From Nocardioides sp. ChNu-153 (GTDB lineage: Bacteria > Actinomycetota > Actinomycetes > Propionibacteriales > Nocardioidaceae): a stretch of 64,000 nucleotides of DNA. Of the stretch, positions 36,408-43,833 are shown in pieces. The notes below the pieces were generated by a model that ran no database searches, was not told the DNA's origin, and was given only the letters and a program-made list of their open reading frames with translations. The position numbers were made by a program, and so were the translations under genes. Where the stretch lies: contig NZ_JADEVT010000008.1 of NCBI RefSeq assembly GCF_030466625.1, positions 1 to 64,000 of the forward strand, in the 5' to 3' direction. Positions within the stretch are counted from its first letter, which is position 1. Every line of letters begins with the position of its first letter.

Positions 36408-36468
36408 CCGAGCTCCTTCCGGGAATGTCAACAACGATGTCAACGCATTGTGGAGGTATGGTGGCACC
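36408..36468. promoter_or_regulatory. Divergent promoter/operator between small gene and MerR-DICT gene
   Basis: The gap contains two direct copies of TGTCAAC, at 36426-36432 and 36438-36444, 12 bases apart start to start. On the minus strand they read GTTGACA, resembling a -35 box repeated twice. The spacing of slightly more than one helical turn fits a dimeric regulator. MerR-family regulators usually bind such divergent gaps. Confidence 0.5.
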
Positions 36469-37335
36469 ATGGTCCAAGCCGCACGCAACCCCCAGGCAGC
36501 CGCGCTCTCGATCGGCGACCTGGCGGCCGCCACCGGGGTGAGCGTCCCGACGCTGCGGATGTGGGAGCAGCGGCACGGCTTCCCCGTCGCCGTGCGCCTG
36601 CCCAGCGGGCACCGCCGCTACCACGCCGACGACGTCGAGCTCGTCCGCCGGGTCGCGGAGCAACGCGCCGCCGGCCTGCGCCTCGAGCAGGCGGTGGCTC
36701 GCGTGCGGCGCAGCGCGGCGCCCCCCGACGCCTCCGTCTTCGCCGAGCTGCGCCACCGCAACCCGGGCCTGCCGGTCCACCGTCTCGGCAAGGACACCCT
36801 CGTCGCCATGTCGTGGGCGATCGAGGACGAGTTCGTCGTCCAGGCGCGACGACCGCGGCTGTACGGCGCGTTCCAGCGCGCGGAGTTCTACGCCGCGTCG
36901 CGGGGCCGCTGGCGCGACCTCGCGCGCCGCTGCGCGTCGGCCACCGTGCTTGCGGACTTCCCCGAGAGCGATCCGGTCGCCGCGCCCGGGACCGTGCGGC
37001 GCGCGGCGCTCGCCGACGACTCGCCCCTGCACGGCGAGTGGGCGGTCGTCTGCGACGCCGAGGACCTCTCGGTCGTGCTGTCGGCGTGGGAGGTGCCGGG
37101 GCAGGACGGCCTGCCCGACGCCCGCCGGGAGTTCGAGGCGGTGTGGTCGCTGCGACCCGCCGACGTGGCCGCCGCGGCCCGGACCTGCGCCGCGGCGGCG
37201 GGCGAGCCCCCCACCGGGACCGACGGCCCCCTCCTGCGGGCCGTGCCGGCCGAGGAGCGCGGCGAGGGCGACCCCGCGGCCGCCGCCGCCCTCTTCGCCC
37301 GCGTCGTCGCCTACGTGGACCGCCGCGCCCGCTGA
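36469..37335 (+). CDS. MerR-family regulator with DICT sensory domain
   Basis: The 288-residue product has a MerR winged helix at the N-terminus (about 12-80: LSIGDLAAATGVSVPTLRMWEQRHG, then LPSGHRRYHADDVELV). A DICT-type sensory domain follows (about 105-230: HRLGKDTLVAMSWAIEDE, then YGAFQRAEFY). DICT domains occur in light- and redox-related signalling proteins; the signal is unknown. The longer frame upstream is not used because GGAGG precedes ATG 36469. It is divergent from an unknown small gene. Confidence 0.88.
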   Translation: MVQAARNPQAAALSIGDLAAATGVSVPTLRMWEQRHGFPVAVRLPSGHRRYHADDVELVRRVAEQRAAGLRLEQAVARVRRSAAPPDASVFAELRHRNPGLPVHRLGKDTLVAMSWAIEDEFVVQARRPRLYGAFQRAEFYAASRGRWRDLARRCASATVLADFPESDPVAAPGTVRRAALADDSPLHGEWAVVCDAEDLSVVLSAWEVPGQDGLPDARREFEAVWSLRPADVAAAARTCAAAAGEPPTGTDGPLLRAVPAEERGEGDPAAAAALFARVVAYVDRRAR

Positions 37336-37387
37336 GCGCTGCCGGAGCGCGCCCGACGACCCGCGCCCGACGAGCCGCGCCGCCGGG

Positions 37388-38365
37388 TCAGCCGCCCAGC
37401 ACGAGGGCGGCCAGGGCGGCGTCGGCGGCGCGCAGGGCGTCGCGGTCGTGGGTCGAGGTGCTGGCCAGCAGCTCGTCGGCGCCGGTGCGCTCCGCGAGGC
37501 GCTCGAGCGCGCGTCGTACCTGCGCGGGCGTGCCCGCCACCGCGCCGTCGAGGTGGGCCTCGACGCGGCGCCGCAGCTGGTCGGTCCACGCCTGCGCGCG
37601 GATGGCGGCCGGCGCCTCGAGCGGGCCGAACTCCCCCGTCTGCCGCGAGCGGGCCATGGCCCACGCCTCGGGCAGGGCCAGCTCGCGGGCGGTCGCCGCG
37701 TCGTCGGCCACGAGCACGTCGAGGGACACCGTGACCCGTGGCCGGTCGCCGTCGGCGTGGGGCCGGAACCCGGAGCGGTAGGCCGCCAGCGCCCCCGGCA
37801 GCTCGTCGCTCCCCAGCACGGGCCCACCCAGCACGACCGGCAGCCCGAGGCGGGCAGCCACCACGAGCCCACGGCCGGTGGCGAGCACGTGGAGCGGTAC
37901 GACGTGCCCGCCCGCCGGGCGCACCGTCACCGCCCCGGTGCCGGCGAGGTGGTGGCGCAGCTCGGCGAGGTCGGCCTCGAACGTGTCCGGCGCGTCGGTG
38001 CCCTGCCGCAGCGCGCGGCGCACCGGCTCGGTGAAGCCGAGGGAGCGGCCCACCCCGAGGTCGACGCGCCCGGGGTGCAGCGCGTCGAGCATGCGGAACT
38101 GCTCGGCGACGACGAAGGGCTGGTGGTGGGGCAGCATGACGCCCCCGGAGCCGATGCGGATGCGACCGGTAGCCGCACCGATCGCGGCGAGCAGCACGGG
38201 CGGCGAGCCGGAGGCGACGCCGGGCACCCCGTGGTGCTCGGCCACCCAGATGCGGTCGTACCCCAGCTCCTCCGCCCACCGCGCCCGCGCCACCGTGTCG
38301 TGCAGCGCCTCGCCGTCGGGGCGGCCGGCGCGCGTGCGGGAGCGGTCGAGCAGGGAGAGCCTCAC
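37388..38365 (-). CDS. LLM-class flavin-dependent oxidoreductase
   Basis: The 325-residue product has the bacterial-luciferase-like barrel of the MsnO8 type: RLSLLDRSRTRAG, ARWAEELGYDRIWVAEHHGVP, RIRIGSGGVMLPHHQPFVVAEQFRML, LDALHPGRVDLGVGRSLG and a C-terminal helical end. Such enzymes use FMNH2 or F420H2; the presence of HHQP favours FMN members. It is a single gene convergent with the MerR-DICT gene. Substrate unknown. GTG 38365 is chosen. Confidence 0.9.
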   Translation of the reverse strand: MRLSLLDRSRTRAGRPDGEALHDTVARARWAEELGYDRIWVAEHHGVPGVASGSPPVLLAAIGAATGRIRIGSGGVMLPHHQPFVVAEQFRMLDALHPGRVDLGVGRSLGFTEPVRRALRQGTDAPDTFEADLAELRHHLAGTGAVTVRPAGGHVVPLHVLATGRGLVVAARLGLPVVLGGPVLGSDELPGALAAYRSGFRPHADGDRPRVTVSLDVLVADDAATARELALPEAWAMARSRQTGEFGPLEAPAAIRAQAWTDQLRRRVEAHLDGAVAGTPAQVRRALERLAERTGADELLASTSTHDRDALRAADAALAALVLGG

Positions 38366-38491
38366 GCCCGGGCAACGCGCGCACCCGCGCGACCCTTCCC
38401 CGCGAGTCGTCGCGAAGCGCACGCGCAGCACGGCCGAGTCGTCGCCAGGCGCACCTGGACCCGAAACCCTGCGCATGGAAGCATCGGACGC

Positions 38492-39079
38492 ATGACGGCC
38501 CCGGAGCAGACACGCACCCCTGGCGGCGCCCCGCCCCCGGGCCTGCGGTGGGCGATCAAGGCGTCGTTCGTCTCCTACGTGCGGCGCACGCCGGGCGGCA
38601 CCGGCTCGGTCTCCGACGGAGCGGTGCCGGTCGGCGGCGACGAGGTGCTGTTCCCCCTCGACGACCGGGCGCCGGCCGCGGTCGACCTGCCGAGCGGTAC
38701 GACGCGGGCATGGGCCTTCCGCGGCGACGTCCGGTTCTCCGGCCACGGCGGGATGATGTCCGTGCGCATCGCCCACCCGTGGATCACGCTCGGCGACGCG
38801 GGCGCGACGCTCTGGGTCGCGGACCCGCACGACCCCCACGACCCGCACGACCCCCACGACACCGCCGGCGCCCCGCGCGTGCCCCTCGTGACGCTGGACC
38901 TCGCGCACCGCCCGAGTCCCGACGCGGCCGCGGACGGCGTGGCGCTCTGGACCGCCGGGGACGTGCGCCTCACCGCGGCCGGGGCCGAGCTGTTCGGCGG
39001 CGTCTACGCACCCGGCGAGCGGTTCGAGCCCGTCGTCGTGATCGTGCCGGTCGGTACCGGCGCCGTCACGCCGACCTGA
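38492..39079 (+). CDS. HtaA-domain protein
   Basis: The 195-residue product fits the HtaA domain (PF04213) with its opening GLRWAIKASFVSYVRR and WAFRGDVRFSGHGGMMSVRIAHPWI; in corynebacteria HtaA domains bind haem at the surface. No signal peptide or C-terminal anchor is visible, so this copy is probably cytoplasmic. A low-complexity loop of four His-Asp-Pro units sits at about 110-122, coded by 9-bp repeats. ATG 38492 is preferred. It overlaps the convergent oxygenase gene by 14 bases. Confidence 0.72.
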   Translation: MTAPEQTRTPGGAPPPGLRWAIKASFVSYVRRTPGGTGSVSDGAVPVGGDEVLFPLDDRAPAAVDLPSGTTRAWAFRGDVRFSGHGGMMSVRIAHPWITLGDAGATLWVADPHDPHDPHDPHDTAGAPRVPLVTLDLAHRPSPDAAADGVALWTAGDVRLTAAGAELFGGVYAPGERFEPVVVIVPVGTGAVTPT

Positions 39080-39968
39080 CGTCCCCCGCCGGGTCGGCAC
39101 CGGTGCCGACCGGGCGGTGCACCGGGCACCCCGGCGCGAACGTGCCCATCGACTCCACCGGCGGCAGACCGCCGCGGTAGGTGCGCTGGCGGCGCGAGTC
39201 CTGCACCAGCACGGGCCGGCGCCGGGGCGGCAGCAGCGCGACCATCCGGCCACGGGTCCGCAGGGCGCCGTGGGACAGGCGCCGCGCGAGGGGGTGGGGC
39301 GCGTCGTACCGCAACGCGGCGAGCAGCGGGTCGTCCATGACCGCGAGGCTGAAGCGCTCGACCGCCTTCCGCGCGGGGCGCGGGTAGAACGACGCGAGGA
39401 GCGCGAGCGTGCTGTCGGAGACCCGTCGCGCGCCCGGGTCGTACGCGAAGTGCGTGCGCTCGTAGGAGTCCATGAGCGCGGCGAACCCGTCGTACGTGTC
39501 CGGGACGTCCTTGATGCCCATCCGGCGGCCGAGCTCGACGTAGTAGCGCACCGACGCCCGCACCTCGGTCTCGCTCAGCCGGCGGTAGCCGTAGGCGTCG
39601 ATCCAGCGCCGCGGCACCACGACGAAGGTCGACAGCACGTAGACCATGTCGTCGTTGCTGATGTCGTAGGTGCGGTGCATCTGGTTGATGCGACGGATCG
39701 CGGCCCGGCCCCGGGGGCTGTCGAGCCCGTCGACCAGCGGGGCCTCGAGCAGCAGGGCGGTGTCGTCGTACCGCTTCTGCGTCGGCCCGGTGAACTGCCC
39801 GGTCGCGTCCAGCAGTCGCCCGATGCTCGGCACGGCGTAGGTGCGGAAGAGGGCGAAGCTCAGGGCCTGGTTGAGGTCCCAGGGGAACTCGTGGGCACCG
39901 AGGTCGCGGTAGATCTCGAGGTAGTCGGTCTCCGGGTCGAGCCCGGCCGTGCGGTCGGTCCGTCTCAC
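39066..39968 (-). CDS. Oxygenase MpaB family protein (DUF2236)
   Basis: The 300-residue product is mostly helical with conserved family text: HEFPWDLNQALSFALFRTYAVPSIG, KRYDDTALLL, AAIRRINQMHRTYDISNDDMVYVLSTFVVVP, and a final RPARK region. The family, named for the fungal mycophenolate enzyme MpaB, includes haem or iron oxygenases such as the rubber oxygenase Lcp. GTG 39968 follows a near-perfect GGAGGTG site. Divergence from a TetR regulator with a clear operator suggests the gene is induced by a small molecule. Confidence 0.85.
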   Translation of the reverse strand: MRRTDRTAGLDPETDYLEIYRDLGAHEFPWDLNQALSFALFRTYAVPSIGRLLDATGQFTGPTQKRYDDTALLLEAPLVDGLDSPRGRAAIRRINQMHRTYDISNDDMVYVLSTFVVVPRRWIDAYGYRRLSETEVRASVRYYVELGRRMGIKDVPDTYDGFAALMDSYERTHFAYDPGARRVSDSTLALLASFYPRPARKAVERFSLAVMDDPLLAALRYDAPHPLARRLSHGALRTRGRMVALLPPRRRPVLVQDSRRQRTYRGGLPPVESMGTFAPGCPVHRPVGTGADPAGDVRSA

Positions 39969-39996
39969 GCTGCACCTCCAGGGGGCGGTCCTCGGA

Positions 39997-40014
39997 CTGT
40001 AAGTCGAGTTACAG
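39997..40014. promoter_or_regulatory. Palindromic operator between MpaB-family gene and TetR gene
   Basis: CTGTAAGTCGAGTTACAG is an 18-bp near-perfect palindrome with 8 of 9 paired positions. It sits 28 bases before the oxygenase start and 35 before the regulator start, inside the divergent gap, and the size suits a TetR dimer. Confidence 0.8.
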
Positions 40015-40049
40015 GGACGTGCAACGGGTACGCCGGTACCGTCGCGGCC

Positions 40050-40664
40050 GTGGAGGTGGACGGGGAGGGCGCAGCGGCGGTACGGCGGACCCGCGGGCAG
40101 GAGCGCTACCTCGAGGCCGGCCTCGCGATCCTCGCCGAGCACGGGCACGCCGGGCTCAAGCTGGCCGCGGTGTGCGCGGAGGCCGGCACCTCGACCGGGC
40201 CCTTCTACCACTTCTTCGACGGCTGGCCGGCCTACACGTCCGCACTCATCCGGCACTGGCGGGCGAGCCGCAGCGACGAGCTGATCACCCGCACGCGCTC
40301 CGTCGTGGGCGACGTCGACCGGCTCGAGGCACTGGTCGAGGTCGCCCTGGGGCTGCCGCACGCCTCGGAGGCCGCGATCCGCGTCTGGGCGGCCCACGAC
40401 CCCGAGGTGCGGGCCGTGCAGCAGGAGGTGGACGCCGAGCGGCTGCGCCACCTCGCGGAGTCGATGGAGGCCGTGCTCGGCGACGGCGAGCTGGCCCGCC
40501 GTACCGCGGTCGCCGGGATGTACGTGCTCGTCGGCTTCGAGAGCGGCCCCGCCAGCGACCCGGCCGACCTCGCCTGGACGTTGCGCACGATGCTGGCCGA
40601 CACGCTCGCGCGCACCGGCGAGGTCGACGGCGCGGGGGGCTCGGCGCCGGACCGGGACGGCTGA
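40050..40664 (+). CDS. TetR/AcrR-family transcriptional regulator
   Basis: The 204-residue product has a TetR helix-turn-helix (about 14-60: RYLEAGLAILAEHGHAGLKL, then VCAEAGTSTGPFYHFFDGW) and a helical ligand domain to the end. A GTG at 40050 is chosen; a second in-frame GTG at 40056 is possible. It faces away from the MpaB-family oxygenase across 81 bases containing an 18-bp palindrome, so it probably represses that gene and itself. Confidence 0.9.
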   Translation: MEVDGEGAAAVRRTRGQERYLEAGLAILAEHGHAGLKLAAVCAEAGTSTGPFYHFFDGWPAYTSALIRHWRASRSDELITRTRSVVGDVDRLEALVEVALGLPHASEAAIRVWAAHDPEVRAVQQEVDAERLRHLAESMEAVLGDGELARRTAVAGMYVLVGFESGPASDPADLAWTLRTMLADTLARTGEVDGAGGSAPDRDG

Positions 40665-40693
40665 GCGGGGCCCGCGCCGGGTACGGTCAGGAG

Positions 40694-41278
40694 GTGAAGC
40701 GTCACTTCCTGATCCGCCGCACGGTGGCCCGTCTCGTCCTCAAGGCCGCGCGGTGGCGCGCCGTCGGCGAGGTGCCCGAGCGGGGCGTCCTCGTCGGCGC
40801 CCCCCACACCTCGAACTGGGACTGGGTGCTCACCCTCCTGCTCGGCTGGTCCTACGGGATCCGCATCGGCCTGCTGGTCAAGAAGGAGATGTTCCGCGGC
40901 CCGCTCGGCCCCCTGCTGCGCGCGACGGGCGCCGTCGAGCTCGACCGGAAGAACCCCGGTACGACGGTCCGCGCCCTCCTCGCGCAGGCCGAGGGCGACC
41001 ACCCCTTCCTGCTCGGCCTGGCCGCCGAGGGCACCCGGAGCAAGGGCGAGTACTGGAAGTCCGGCTTCTACCGCATCGCCCAGCAGACGGGCCTGCCCAT
41101 CACGCTCGCCTACCTCGACGTGCCGAGCCGCACCGTGGGCTGGGGCCCGACGTTCCACCCGTCCGGCGACGTGCGCGCGGACATGGACCGGGTGCGGGAG
41201 TTCTACGCCGACAAGACCGGCTTCCACCCGGAGACCTTCACGCCGCCGCGGCTGCGCGAGGAGGAGCAGGGCGCCTGA
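40694..41278 (+). CDS. Lysophospholipid acyltransferase, PlsC-like
   Basis: The 194-residue product has the catalytic HX4D motif in APHTSNWDWVLTL and the lipid-binding EGTRSKGEYWKSGFYRIA block, in the order expected for 1-acylglycerol-3-phosphate acyltransferases. The small size (about 195) matches the short YihG/DUF-type actinobacterial members. An AGGAGG site abuts GTG 40694. It follows the TetR gene by 29 bases and may be co-transcribed with it. Confidence 0.9.
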   Translation: MKRHFLIRRTVARLVLKAARWRAVGEVPERGVLVGAPHTSNWDWVLTLLLGWSYGIRIGLLVKKEMFRGPLGPLLRATGAVELDRKNPGTTVRALLAQAEGDHPFLLGLAAEGTRSKGEYWKSGFYRIAQQTGLPITLAYLDVPSRTVGWGPTFHPSGDVRADMDRVREFYADKTGFHPETFTPPRLREEEQGA

Positions 41279-41291
41279 CGTCCGGCTCGCG

Positions 41292-41546
41292 TCACTCCCA
41301 GGAGCGGCGGACCGCCTGCCACTCCTCCCAGACCCGCTCGGGGTCGAGGTCGTCGTAGCCGCGCTGCTCGGCCAGCGCCGCGGCGACCGAGCGCGGCACC
41401 CGCACGCAGGTCGCGCCGTCGCGCACCGCCAGCACCTCCGCCTCGGCGAGCGGCTCGCCCTTGGCGCGCTCGGTCGCGAGCAGCACCGCCACCAGCGCGG
41501 GGACGAAGTCGAGCACGAGGTCGTCGCCGAGGTCGTCGGGGTTCAT
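41292..41546 (-). CDS. Small hypothetical protein
   Basis: The 84-residue product is acidic in its first half and ends YDDLDPERVWEEWQAVRRSWE, with an amphipathic helical feel. ATG 41546 overlaps the stop of the zinc-ribbon membrane protein upstream (ATGA), so the two are coupled. No family is recognised. Confidence 0.65.
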   Translation of the reverse strand: MNPDDLGDDLVLDFVPALVAVLLATERAKGEPLAEAEVLAVRDGATCVRVPRSVAAALAEQRGYDDLDPERVWEEWQAVRRSWE

Positions 41547-41953
41547 CGCGCCACGTCCTTCCCACCGCGGTCCCGCACGGGCCACGTGTCGTCGAGGTGC
41601 GCCGGGCCTGCGGCCGCGCACGTGTAGCGCTCGCGGTGCAGCGGCCCGAGCCGGCTGTCGTAGCCGCGGCGCTCGCCCACCACGGGCGCCCCGCAGGTCG
41701 GGCAGGTGCTGGCGGTCCGCCACGTGGCGACCACGCCGACGCAGCGTGCCACGTCCTGGCCCGTGCGGCGGCGGTGCCACCAGGCCCAGACGGTCCAGCA
41801 GAGGAGGCCGGCGAACGAGGCGAGGACGAAGGCGTCGAGCACGTGGTCCAGCACTGAAGGATCGTCATCCGAACCCAAGACGGCAGAGACCGCCACGAGC
41901 GCGCACGACAGCACCGCCCACTTTTCCTGCGTCGTCAACGCCCCGATGCGCAC
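41543..41953 (-). CDS. Membrane protein with C-terminal zinc-ribbon-like domain
   Basis: The 136-residue product has two hydrophobic helices (about 10-27 and 37-56) and a soluble end with TCPTCGAPVVGERRG and a later YTCAAAG, a CXXC plus a single Cys that could bind zinc or form a disulphide. GTG 41953 (VRIGALTTQ) is chosen; the longer frame to 42004 is possible. It is coupled to the small gene after it. Function unknown. Confidence 0.65.
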   Translation of the reverse strand: MRIGALTTQEKWAVLSCALVAVSAVLGSDDDPSVLDHVLDAFVLASFAGLLCWTVWAWWHRRRTGQDVARCVGVVATWRTASTCPTCGAPVVGERRGYDSRLGPLHRERYTCAAAGPAHLDDTWPVRDRGGKDVAR

Positions 41954-42067
41954 GCTCTCCGCGCGCGTCCCGCTCGTCGCTCTGCCCCGCGTCCCCCACG
42001 GCACCGGAACCTACCGACGACGGACGCCCCGCGGGCGGGAACGGCCCGGCCGCGCCACGACGCCGGG

Positions 42068-43315
42068 TCAGGCCAGCCCCTCCTCCGCCAGCACCTCCTG
42101 GGCGATGCGGAAGGCCGCGCCGGCCGCGGGGACGCCGCAGTAGACCGCCGTCTGCAGCAGCACCTCCTTGATCTCGTCGGCGCGCAGCCCGTTGCGCAGC
42201 GCGGCCCGCACGTGCACGGCGAGCTCCTCGTGGTGGCCCTGCGCCACCAGGGCGGTGAGCGCGACGAGGGACCGGCTCCGCCGGTCGAGGCCGGGGCGGG
42301 CCCAGACGCCGCCCCAGAGGTGGTCGGTGACCAGCTCCTGGAAGTCGTCGGTGAAGTCGGTGGTCTCCCCGACCACCCGGTCGACGTGGGCGTCTCCCAG
42401 CACCTCGCGGCGCACCAGGTCGCCGGTCTCGTGCCGCGCCGAGCGGTCGTCGCGTGCCGCCGAGGTGACGGGTGTCGACGGCGCGGTCTCGCCGAGCAGG
42501 TGCTCGCGCACCAGCGCGGCGACGGTCTCGGGCGCCTCCGCCGGCGGCAGGTGCGCGACGTCGGGGAGCACGACGAGCCGGCCGTCCCGCACGCCGGCGG
42601 CGATCTCCTCGAGGGCGGCGGTCGGGGTGGCCGCGTCGACGGCGCCGGCCACGGCGAGCACGGGGGCCGTGACCTCCGCGAGCCGCTCGCGCACGTCGAA
42701 CGCCGCGATCGCTCGGCACACCTGGACGTAGCCCTCGTCCGCCGTCTCCTGCAGCGCGACCAGGAGGGCCGAGCCGACCGACGGTCGCCGGTCGAGGAAG
42801 TCGGGGGCGAACCAGCGCTCGGCCGCGGTGGCGACCACGGCCGCCGTACCTCCGGCGCGCACGCGCTCCACCCGGTCGGCCCACAGCTCGGGGGTGCCCA
42901 TCCGGGCGCCGGTGCTCAGCAGCACGGCGCCCTCGACCCGGGCCGGGACGTCGAGGAGCAGCTGCAGGCCGACCGCTCCGCCGACCGAGTCACCGGCGTA
43001 CGCGAACGTGCCGCCGACCTCCCCGCGCTGCGCGAGCACGTCGTCGATCACGGTCAGCACCCCGCGGGCCAGGTCCGCGACGGTCCACGGCTCGTCGGGC
43101 ACCGAGCTGTTGTGCCCGTGGCCGGGCAGGTCCCAGGCGAGGACGTCGAAGGCGTCGGTCAGCCCGGCCGCGCAGGTGGTCCACAGCGTGGCGGCGGACG
43201 TGCCGAGCGACGGCCCGAGGACGAGGAGCGGCAGCTCCTCGCGGTGGGCGGCGCCGGTCATCCGGACGGCGGTGATCGCGGGGGTCACGGGGGTCGCGGG
43301 GGTCGCGGGGGTCAT
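42068..43315 (-). CDS. pcaL: Fused 3-oxoadipate enol-lactonase/4-carboxymuconolactone decarboxylase (PcaL)
   Basis: The 415-residue product joins an alpha/beta hydrolase (about 30-265: LLVLGPSLGTSAATLW, FDVLAWDLPGHG, FAYAGDSVGGAVG with the nucleophile Ser, and a late VLPDVAHLPPAEAPE) to a carboxymuconolactone decarboxylase domain (about 290-415: FQELVTDHLWGGVWARPGLDRRSRSL, GHHEELAVHVRAALRNGL and VYCGVPAAGAAF). Together they do two successive steps of the beta-ketoadipate pathway for protocatechuate. The usual partner genes (pcaB, pcaG, pcaH, pcaIJ) are not next to it. ATG 43315 follows AGGAGAGAGG. The first 15 codons are 9-bp repeats coding Pro-Ala-Thr. Confidence 0.92.
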   Translation of the reverse strand: MTPATPATPVTPAITAVRMTGAAHREELPLLVLGPSLGTSAATLWTTCAAGLTDAFDVLAWDLPGHGHNSSVPDEPWTVADLARGVLTVIDDVLAQRGEVGGTFAYAGDSVGGAVGLQLLLDVPARVEGAVLLSTGARMGTPELWADRVERVRAGGTAAVVATAAERWFAPDFLDRRPSVGSALLVALQETADEGYVQVCRAIAAFDVRERLAEVTAPVLAVAGAVDAATPTAALEEIAAGVRDGRLVVLPDVAHLPPAEAPETVAALVREHLLGETAPSTPVTSAARDDRSARHETGDLVRREVLGDAHVDRVVGETTDFTDDFQELVTDHLWGGVWARPGLDRRSRSLVALTALVAQGHHEELAVHVRAALRNGLRADEIKEVLLQTAVYCGVPAAGAAFRIAQEVLAEEGLA

Positions 43316-43349
43316 GGCCTCTCTCCTACCACCCCGGGTACGACGAAGC

Positions 43350-43380
43350 CCCCCGCCCTGCATCGCTGCAGGTCAGGGGG
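43350..43380 (-). terminator. Terminator downstream of tRNA-Thr
   Basis: On the minus strand CCCCC and GGGGG arms flank an inner TGCAGG-type 6-bp stem with a short loop, 12 bases after the tRNA 3' end and 35 bases before the pcaL start. The following bases are CTTCGTCG, with little T-tract. Confidence 0.65.
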
Positions 43381-43391
43381 CCACGTGCCGG

Positions 43392-43464
43392 AGCCGCCTG
43401 TCAGAATCGAACTGACGACCTAATCATTACGAGTGATTCGCTCTACCGACTGAGCTAAGGCGGC
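43392..43464 (-). tRNA. tRNA-Thr (anticodon CGT)
   Basis: The minus strand gives a 73-nt cloverleaf: acceptor GCCGCCT pairing with AGGCGGC, D-arm with GCTCAGTCGGTAGAGC, anticodon stem AATCA/TGATT around CTCGTAA (anticodon CGT), and T-arm with GGTTCGATTC-type loop (GTTCGATTC). The discriminator is T. CCA is not encoded. Confidence 0.96.
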
Positions 43465-43556
43465 GCGCCGTCCGCCATGACGGACGACCCGCAGAAGTAT
43501 AGGGACGTCCGTCGCGGAGGCGAAATCGGGTCCGCGGGGGCCGCGGGTCGGGTCGG

Positions 43557-43733
43557 TCAGGCCGCGAGGGCCAGGCGGGCGGCGCGGGCGCCGTCGCTCA
43601 GGTGCGTCTGCTCGGCGCCGCACCAGCAGGTGAAGGTGGCCTCGTAGCCGCCCTCGACGGCGCGGACCGCGGTGAACTGCGAGTCGAAGGTGAGCTGCTG
43701 CTTCCGGCACGCGGTGCAGTGGTGGACGAACAC
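43557..43733 (-). CDS. Small zinc-ribbon protein
   Basis: The 58-residue product has CTAC near the start (HHCTACRKQQ) and CWC in TFTCWCGAEQTHLSD, a two-pair cysteine pattern like a short zinc ribbon. GTG 43733 is chosen because GAGGAGG precedes it by 5 bases; ATG 43781 would add a tail that covers that site. It stands alone between tRNA-Thr and the divergent LysR gene. Function unknown. Confidence 0.72.
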   Translation of the reverse strand: MFVHHCTACRKQQLTFDSQFTAVRAVEGGYEATFTCWCGAEQTHLSDGARAARLALAA

Positions 43734-43820
43734 GGGGACCTCCTCGGGGTCAGATCGGTGACACCACGAGTCTCTCGTCATCGAGATTCAAGGGGTAGCC
43801 TCACTTCCCAGCAGGAACCC

Positions 43821-43833
43821 TAGGTCTGACCTA
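43821..43833. promoter_or_regulatory. 13-bp palindrome touching the LysR start codon
   Basis: TAGGTCTGACCTA is a perfect palindrome that ends on the A of ATG 43833. A LysR regulator bound here could block its own transcription or leaderless translation; a T-N11-A spacing is not evident. Confidence 0.5.
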
